DNA from: Gonium pectorale
Lineage: Eukaryota > Chlorophyta > Chlorophyceae > Chlamydomonadales > Volvocaceae
Reading direction: 5' to 3'
Length of the DNA: 11,183 nucleotides
Assembly: GCA_001584585.1 (NCBI GenBank)
Contig: LSYV01000039.1
Span: 705,570-716,752 of the forward strand
Part shown: piece after piece, positions 1-8,100 of the stretch
How the letters are laid out: each line of letters starts with the position of its first letter
Position numbering within the stretch: the stretch's first letter is position 1
The notes under the pieces: model-generated
The model's database searches: none
What the model saw: the letters and a program-made list of their open reading frames with translations, nothing else
Told to the model about the DNA's origin: nothing
Made by a program: the position numbers and the translations under genes

Positions 1-1566
1 GTCGGGCTGAGACAGGCGTCAAAGAACTTGGCCGCCTTCGACCGGCTGCGAGGTAGGCGGGTCGGCGGCAGGGAGTCGAAACGGCGCCGGAAGGCCTATG
101 CGGCCTCGTGGTGTGGCATGCCGGCCGGGTATGAGGACGATATCGCCTGGGGCGCGAGGCATGGGCCTCAGGGCCGGGCTCGGCCGTGACGGGTGCGGAG
201 GTGGTGGGGTGGGCGGTGCCAGCAGTGGCGCTGTGGAACAGCTGCGCGGCGTGGGGCAGCGGCGCAGCCGCACCCGCCGTGGCGGCCGAAGGATTGGCGG
301 CCGCAGTGGGGTCTGCCCTCCGGGTACGGCAGTCCCGGTAGGGAGTGCCGCAGGATACAAGCCTACAAGGGCAGCCAGGCAGCTTTCCTATGGGTTACTG
401 CATGCGCCTTGATGGAGAACCCCTTGCCATCGCTGATCTCCAGGGCTGTCCCAAAATGGTCAATCTGCCGCATTCAAAGCGGCTCTGGCTCCTCAGCAGT
501 CAGCACCCTCCGGGTCACAACCGAAGCCGTATATGTCAACTTTTAGCAGAGTGGCCCCCGATCCTGAACAGCGCCAGAGCCACTAGGCTGCTGTGCCTAC
601 GTGCCAGCCTGGGACACGTCCCTGAGTACGTCGACCGCCAGCTTTTGCGATCACACGGTCTGGCACGTTGCCAGTCGTGCCATGAACTGCTGAACCGCCA
701 CGTGCGGGGATGCGAAAAGCGTCTTCAGCGAACACGAAAGCCCCAACAGAAGAAACCGTCTCAGATCCTCCCCGCCCCTAGTGGCAATCAGGCCACCCAT
801 CGTTCATCATGCGTGCCTGTCTCAGCCTTGCGGCCCGCTACGGCTTGGGCGATGGATCCGGCCGTTCCGATGTCTACATTTCTAGATAGCACAGCGGTGC
901 CCTGGGCCAGTCAGGTGCTGCGACCGACTGCTTCCTGCCTGTCAGCGAAAGCCAAGGGGCAGCCTACACAGCAGCCCCGCCAGCGACATACTTAGCCTGG
1001 CCGGGATCGCCGCCCACACAACGGCCCCGCTGAGCCAAGGCCCAGGTGGCATTAAACGAGGCCGCCTTGCCAGGTGCGCAGCCTAGTTGGGAGTAGCGAG
1101 CTTTCGATGTGTGTGATCTATGGAGGGTAGCTTGCTCTTGCGTGGTTCGGCAGCCTTCGCGGGTTTTGGGGGCCCAGCTGCGTGCCCGCATGCCTCGTCG
1201 GCGAGGCGCTCCGCCGGAACACGCATAAATTTCAGAGCAACCGTTCACTGAGATCTTCTGATCCGAACCATAGCCTGAAATTGAGTGCAGGATTCGGCAT
1301 TTCCACAGGGATGTTCTGCCGTCTGTACTTTCAAGCCACCATGTTACAGCTTGGTCAAAGGAGGCATACTAAGGAAGAAACTACGGTGCGAGAGGAGCGC
1401 AAAGCCTCACCCCCCGTCCCGTACCAACCGTTCAGGATGGGGCAAGTTTAGGGCTGTCGTGCGACGTCTTTTGCTGTATATCAAAGAGGTACCTTCCTAG
1501 CTCGCCGGCATGGTAAACGCTTCTTGGAATTGCTTATTATGAGCGAGCTTTCAAGGCGAAAAGCAG
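1..1566. other. Upstream region with no supportable gene
   Basis: Several ORFs of about 90-216 codons overlap here on both strands, as expected by chance in GC-rich DNA. None shows a recognisable domain, signal sequence or splice-consistent continuation. Positions 1-330 are rich in G and C triplet-like runs. The longest plus-strand ORF, 345-995, contains one Cys/His cluster (CQSCHELLNRHVRGC) but nothing around it that I can place in a family. The distal promoter of the kinase gene presumably lies in the right part of this stretch. No tRNA, rRNA, terminal repeats or insertion boundaries were seen. Confidence 0.5.
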
Positions 1567-1617
1567 GTGCGACGAACCAGGTCGGGCTTCAAGGCTGTAG
1601 GCGAGTCACCTTGCACT
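1474..1617 (+). promoter_or_regulatory. Probable promoter-proximal/5' leader region with uORF
   Basis: A TATA-like GTATATCAAA lies near 1475-1484, about 140 bases before the chosen ATG. An upstream ATG at 1510 opens a 10-codon uORF that ends at TGA 1540-1542, in the same frame as the main ORF. If the transcript starts near 1500 the uORF would sit in the 5' UTR and could dampen translation. The transcription start is not visible from sequence, so the boundaries are inference. Confidence 0.3.
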
Positions 1618-2140
1618 ATGGAGGCAGCAAGGGCGGCGTCAAGCGTGCAAAATAGTCACAACCGAAAACCCGCAGGTCGCTACGCGACGCCCTCGCCAGT
1701 GCGCCTGCAACGCCCGCTCCAGCTTCTTCTGCTGCTTCTGGCATCGCGGTGTGGCCCGCTGCATGCGGACGTGGCCACAGAGACGGGGCCGCTCTTCCTG
1801 GATCAGCTGCTGGACGCCGGGCGCTTGCTGCCGGGCGGCTTCGTGTCGCTCAAGCTGCGCAACGCGACCCTCGGAGTCCTCCAACTGCCCAACGACATCG
1901 AGTCCGTAGTGCTCGCGGGCAAGGGCAACGCGGTTCCATATTGGCTTCTTGGCTATCGGGTATCCACTCATGGGGAGGGCGACCCATTCTCCCTCGACGG
2001 CGACGGCACCGATATGCCGCCGTCACACGCGCCGCCCCCACCGTCCCCCCTGCACGACGACGACAACTATACGGCGCTCGATTGGGGGGCCTTGGCTCTG
2101 TTTTTATTCTCCCAAGGACCCGCTCTGGTGCTGCGGCCAG
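1618..2140 (+). CDS. Exon 1: signal sequence and first ectodomain repeats
   Basis: Codes residues 1-174 plus one base (ends in phase 1). A basic 30-residue lead precedes a hydrophobic core (PLQLLLLLLAS) with a plausible signal peptidase site after LHA (residue 50). The first repeat follows, with the core SLKLRNATLGVLQLP. An acidic/proline loop (PPPPSPLHDDDNYT) carries another N-glycosylation sequon, and the exon closes on the strand-like GPALVLRP. The donor is CCAG|GTAGGC. The long N-terminal lead is unusual for a signal peptide, so a start further downstream is possible, but no closer ATG precedes the hydrophobic core. Confidence 0.8.
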
Positions 2141-5100
2141 GTAGGCGGGCCACAGCTCGTCCCGGTGACGGCAGAAGCTGCCCAAGCCCGCAAAGCCGTA
2201 TCGGGCACGGTGCATTCACCCACACAATATCCAACCCGTGTTAGGCGCACCACATTTGCCGGTCTATCGTTGCGCAAGTAGGAGGGCTCTTGCGGTGGTA
2301 TGGCGCGGCCGCATCCCGCTCTGGTTTCCCTCTCCATGTCTCGTTCCTTCCCAGCCTCTTCGTCATCCTCGTCTTCTTGCCGGCCCCTCTTCTTGCCGGC
2401 CCCCTGCCTGCTGGCATGTGCTCCGAGGATCACACCGTCAATGTTCTGCGTGCGTCCCCCGACCGCAGGCCAGCAGTTGACCCTAACATCTCTGTCTTTC
2501 TTTCTGCCGGAGGTCGCTCAGCCCCTGGGCCCCTCCTGGGCCGCTTCCCTATCCGGCCTGGCGCCCTCGGCCCTGGTCCGCGTGCCGGCGGCGGCAACGC
2601 TGGAGTTGCGCAATGTCACCCTGGTGCTCTCACGCAATGAGCTGACGTCTGTGTTTACGGGGCTGTGCAGAAGCACAGCAGCCTGGCCGCACAGCCCGGG
2701 GTTGACGATGGACGACGGCGCGATTGCGATTCGGGAGCTGGACACCACCGCACCGGGACCCGACGGCACGCCAGGCGGGGGCGGGGTGGTGCGCTGGCGG
2801 GATGCGCTGATAACGTGCGACGACGTGGAGGCGAACGTGATGAGACGACCCCGGCGGGCCGGGTTGCGGAAGCCCTACCCCTGCGCGGCACGGCCGGTCG
2901 GGGACAGCAGCGGCGGAGGCGACAGCGGCAGCGCCGATGGAGGCGCAGGGGAGCTCCGTCGGGCGTCTTCGGCGCTGCTGGGGGCGACCCAGGGCCCGGT
3001 GTTTCTGAGCCTCACCTCCAACATCTCGCTGGCGACGGGGTTCGGCTACTGGAACGTAAGCCTGGTAGAGTGTTGCGGTGGATGGGGTGTCCCGAGGAGG
3101 CATCTGAGCCTGGCAATGGAATGGGAGCACCGCTCGCGGGGTGCGTGGGGTGTGTGCAGATCGGGGCCTGGACTGGCGCAGCTCGAGAGACGCAGGCTGA
3201 AGCAAGGCCCGGCTGTGTGGGAGGACCGGAGGAGGACCGGCTGTGTGTGGGTAGCATCCACCCGACGGGCCTTGCTCGGTCCGTGTCTTGCACTTATCCA
3301 GCCCCAACGTCTCGTTCAAGTGGGAAGGCATGACCGGTTCAGACCACTTACCTTCCATTGTGAAAACGACCCAAGCTCGTCACGGCCGCAATGCGCTTCT
3401 ATGCCTCATTCCGTGGCCCGCTCTCTGCCTGCCGCCCCCAGGTGCTTACGCGCGGGTCCGCGGGTCGCCTGGTGCTCCGCGGCTCCCCGGGCGCCGCCAC
3501 CACCCTGGACCTGGCGGGGCGGGAGGACGCCTGGGTGTGGGAGCCGCCGCCCTCGTTCTCTGACCCCACATTTGCATATCTGTACGACATGACGCTCGTC
3601 AATCTGCCGTACTCGACCCATCCAAGCAGCCCGACAGACCTCATGGTGCTGGCCACGCTCAGCTTCAGCGTCAGATCTTCTTGGCGTGCCGACGGGTGAG
3701 GGCAGATTGGCGGAATTGGGGGTGCAGCATTCTAAACAACGAATGACGCCACAGCCGCGTATTAAGCTCATGCTTCGCACGCAAACTCATGCTCTTGCCT
3801 GCTTGAAACCGAATAATACATATCCCAAGCTCCCTACAACGCCCAACCCGCTTCAACCCGTGCCTGGGTGCATCGCGATGGCCGCCGCCGCATTCTCGTG
3901 TCATTATATGTCGTTTATCAGCCCCCCTCGCGTGCTTTGGCCTCTCCCTCGCTTGCTGCCCCGCAGACCTCTGCCTGGCAGTGCTATGGGCCTGTGGGGC
4001 CCCCGGCTGCGTCTTACTCTCTGCACGCTGGTGCTGCCGGATGAGGAGGTGGCCTTCCTCAGGGGGGGGGCGGAGGAGGCCGCGGCGGCGGCGGCCGATG
4101 CGGGGACCCCTCCGGGGCCTACCTGGGCGGCTTTGAGCGGCGGCTTCACCCTCAGCATGCAGGTGAGACGTCGCCGCGCGGAAGGGACCGCGCGTGGGCA
4201 GGGAACTAGTCGCAATTGGCCAACCGTAAGCTCGGCGCGTCCTGGAAGGGGATTGATTTAGGCCGGTGCGTGTTCCGACATGCCACCGGCCCGCCAAGCA
4301 CGTATGCGCTGTGCCCCAGGGCACCCGGCTGGGTTGGTGGGGCTGAACGCGTGCCGCTGTCCTCCTCCCTTGGTTGGCGGTGCGGAGGCAACCTGCCTTG
4401 CTGCTTGCAGCTCCATTCCTCTTCCAGGCCCCAAGCGTGTCCCTTGCCGCGGGGCCAGGCTCGGGCTTACGATGCGGTGTCGCTTGCTGGTCGGCGCAGG
4501 TCACCGTTGGGGTCAAGCTCCGGACACTCATTCCTCCCGTGGCCTTGTGTCGCCTCTGCAGGTCGCTGGCGTGTCCCCTGTCACGGGAGAGGCCGGCTCT
4601 GGAGTGCTGGTGGTGGATTGGCTGGAGCTGCAGCCGGCGGTGCGGCGGGGGCAAGGGCGGGAGGGGGCGCGGATGATGAGACTGCGGGGGTCGACGTGGA
4701 GGTTTTTGTGCGTCTCAAGTACGTCGTCGCGTCAGACCCACCCGTCGCCCACCGGCTTTGCAACGCCGTCGAGGATATGCACCCGCTTTGCAACTGTCAG
4801 CAGCCAGGGCGCCACCGGCTCTAGCATGTCACGACAGGTTGAACTCCTCACATTCCCTCACTGCCCCCGCATTCCCCCGCCCTCGCCCTCTCCGACACCC
4901 ACCTCTGGCGCCAGGTCCTGCTGCTCAACTGCACGCTCCTCTCCGCCTCCGCCTACGCGGCCCTGCCCGGGGCGGTGCCGCTGCTGCCGCAGTCGCGCGT
5001 GTGGCCGCCGCTGCTGCTGCACGGCAATCGGTCGCGGGCGCTGGCGCAGGTGCGGGAGGGTGGGCGAGCAGGTTGGCATGGCACGTCGAGTGCGCCGGTC

Positions 5101-8100
5101 TTACTTGGCATCTGTGCCGCCTTCAGCTTGTTCAACGCAATTGGCCCATTGTGGGACATGCCGCCTACGAGCTTCGCAGCTATGCGACTGGGCACCACGC
5201 CCGACTCGGGTCGCGGGGCGCCGCCTCATGCCCTCCTCATCCTCGCTGCGGCCTCTACACCTGTCCATTCCTTCCGCGACTGCCACCCCTCATCCATGTT
5301 CTCTTCCCCGCCCTCTCCTCGTCCTTCCCTCCCCCCGTGTCCCTGCCTCCCCCGGCCCAGGGCCCCTCCGGCCTGGCGGTGGCCCCCGGTCTGGAGGCGG
5401 CGCTGGCGGTCCAGGAGCGCATGTGCGGCCAGGAGCCGGGCGGGGCGGCCGTCACACTCGTGGCGAGGTGGGCGTGGACGGAAGGGTCCCGTTTAGGTGC
5501 TCGGATGGCAGCGAGCCCAGGTCCGCAGCAGGAGAAGCCACTGGTGACGCCCAAACGCGCCGTGGGAGCATTACATGGCAGTTTGTCAACGTGTCCTGCG
5601 GTTTGACTTGGGTCCTCGATTGCTCAGTCTCATTGCCCCAGCCCTTCATCCGCACCAAGCCCCGTCCTTCACGTATGCCGCGTGCCCAGCCTACCGAAGC
5701 CCTCCGCCCACCTCATTGAGCCGTACGCTGCATGCGCCCACGTGTGCAGAACGCCACCTGCAATGTGCGTCTGGATCGGTTGACTGGATTGTTGACTGGA
5801 TCGGTTGACTGGGTCGGTTGACTGGGTCGGTTGACTGGGTCGGCCATCGCTTCCTTGTAAGGAAACCCCCAAGGGTCCGGCTCTGTGCGTGTCTTTGGCA
5901 TGGCCTTAATGGGATGGCTATGAGGCTCAACCCGGCCTTGCCAGGGCCTTCTGCGAACCCCGCCCGCCCTTGCGCCTCCTGCCCAGGCGCCACGACGACA
6001 CGGTGTCGCCCGGGGGCCAGGGCCCGGAGGATGGCATCGCGGTTGGCGGGGCGGAGGTCGCCGGGCCCGAAGCCGGGCTGGACAGTCCGGGCTCCCCTGC
6101 CGCGGGCGACGTGTGCACCGTCAGCGGATACGCCCCCGAGCTGGTGGTGGGGCGCACATTCACCGACCTCAAGGTGCGGCTCGTTCGGATAGGGATTGGA
6201 GATACTCGGAGCGATAACTGTTACCGTACACGGCCAGCGGCACAACTGTACGGCATTTCGACATACCGTCGTCTGCTTTTAATGGTACCATATCTGGCAC
6301 TTAATGCCAAGTCCTAGCCTCGCGTTCCTTGCGCGATCCAGCTCCGTCCACCTACTCGCAACCTATCCTGAATTCTCACCACTACAAATGGATGCCTATC
6401 CATGCCAGGGTGTGGCGGACCGGTGCCGATTGGCCCGGCCTCTCCGGCTCCAGAACCTGGTGCTGTACAACCTGGCGCCGGGGGGCAGTGGGACGCCGCT
6501 GGAGGGCGGTGACGCAGCCTGGGTCAACAGTTCCCTGCCGCTGTGGTACTTTAGCCTGACCAGGTGGGGTTGGGATAGAAGCGGCTCGAAGATTCCTACC
6601 TTTTCGGTTGTCCTGCGGGAGGCACACTCGCGCCTCATGATATCTCTCTTAACTTCTCCAAAACGATTAGCTGTGTCCCCTCCGCCGCAGGAGCGCCTCC
6701 CCCGGCGACCCGGCTCCGCTGCTTCTCCTGGACAACGTGACCCTGGTGGTTCCGGAGCCCGAGTGGAGGGCGCTGGCGGCGGCAGTGCTTCTGCGCCATG
6801 CGCCGCAGACCCTGGCGGCGGCGCAGCGAGCGCCCCGGCCGCCGTCGCGTGCCAACGCGCCGCCGTCGCCGTTGCTGCCGCCGCCCCCAGGACTCCCGCA
6901 GCCGCCCGAGGCGCCGTCGCTGCCGCCGCCAGCACCACCGTCGCCAGCGCCTTTACATCCGTGGAGCCCCCGGTACCCGTGTAAGCTTGGTTTCGGCGCT
7001 GCGCGGTCCTAGTCAGGGGCAGCAAAGTGCTGAAGGCCCCCCCCAAGCGGGAAACCTTCCCTGCTTTTGCACCCAGCCCCGCTGCCGCAGGCATTTGCAG
7101 AGCCTTACCTCCTTCGCAAAACCGCTACGACACACGAAGTCTTACTGTTCCACGTATGGTAAAAGTGGCAGTCACTGCGGTGCTGCTCTGACCCTGGCCC
7201 CGCATTCGCCCGTGCTCCTGTCCCTCACCGTCGCAGCCGTTGCGGAACCTGGCTGGTTTCCAGTCAGGCCGGGGCTGCCGACGCAGCCCCCCGAGCCGCC
7301 GTCGCCCCCGTCGCAGCCCTCGCCGCCTCCGCCTCCGCCCCCGCCGCCCCCGCCGCCGCCGTCGCCGCCTCTCCTGCCCCCGCTGCCGCCATCGCCGCCC
7401 TACTCTGCCACCACCCGCAACGCGCTGCTCGCCTTCGCGGCCGCCTCCAGCGTAGGTCACTCGGGTGCCGTCCGTTCGAGGGTCCTTTTCACCCCGACCC
7501 TGACGTCCTCGGGCCTGAATTTGTGAAGCAAACTGCGTGCCCTTGCACTAAGTAAGCCGCAAGGACGCTTTCTCCCTGCCGCTGCCTGCCCCGCAGCCGC
7601 TGTTGCTGGACTCGAGCTCCGGAGTGCTGGTCCTTGCCTCCGCCCGTCACTACGGATGGTACGGCACACACGTGACAGTCACATACACATTGCCGCTGGA
7701 CGCGCCGGCGGAGGCCAGCCTCGTGCCGTACCCCGCGGTCAGGCTGCCGTACCAGGAGTTCGCAGGTGGGGCCGGCGGGGAAGGGCGGGGCGGGCGTCAG
7801 CAAGGCCTCTCGTGCGCCGACTGGACTGCGCTGCCCCTGGTGCTACGCGGCAAAGCATGTGTCGTTGTGTAGAGATGGTTGCGCTGGGTCGTTTGTTCAC
7901 GATGCGCATGCCGTTGCGGGCCTCACTGTAGCTGCAATGTGGCGGTTCCCACCCCTGCGCCTTGTCTTCGGCCCTTCAGATATTGCCACGGCGGTTAACA
8001 TTGACTTCACACGTTCTGCACATCTTTCGAGCCTGCCGCCGCCCATTGGTCAAGACACCTCGGCGCAGAAGCAGCCGCAGCCTCCTGCTCGGCCGGCCCC

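Noticed and set aside
98..412. Gly/Arg-rich plus-strand ORF near the left edge
   Set aside because: Low-complexity composition, overlapped by ORFs in other frames and the opposite strand, with no motif; most likely chance.
2630..3358. Minus-strand ORF of 242 codons
   Set aside because: It lies opposite exon 2 and intron 2, has no recognisable domain and is rich in Arg/Pro/Ala as expected from the complement of GC-rich coding sequence.
3671..4654. Minus-strand ORF of 327 codons, the longest on that strand
   Set aside because: It spans exons 4 and 5 and two introns of the plus-strand gene. Its composition is Arg/His/Gln-rich and shadow-like, with no signal, motif or splice logic.
4562..4718. 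Longer exon 5 ending at donor GTACGT (4719)
   Set aside because: It has a good donor consensus and a frame 1 reading with VDVEVFVRLK, but either frame leaves a phase that does not fit exon 6 at 4915. The shorter exon fits phase on both sides.
4280..5719. Plus-strand 479-codon ORF taken as one uninterrupted exon
   Set aside because: Only 4562-4639 is used in my model. The rest turns Cys/Ser/Pro-rich without repeat cores, crosses clear splice sites, and the real strand at 4915-5049 is in another frame.
5856..5860. TGTAA as a poly(A) signal on the plus strand
   Set aside because: It sits in the middle of an intron next to the minisatellite, with intact exons continuing in phase downstream. Another TGTAA at 6979-6983 overlaps a splice donor. 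Neither marks a gene end on this evidence.
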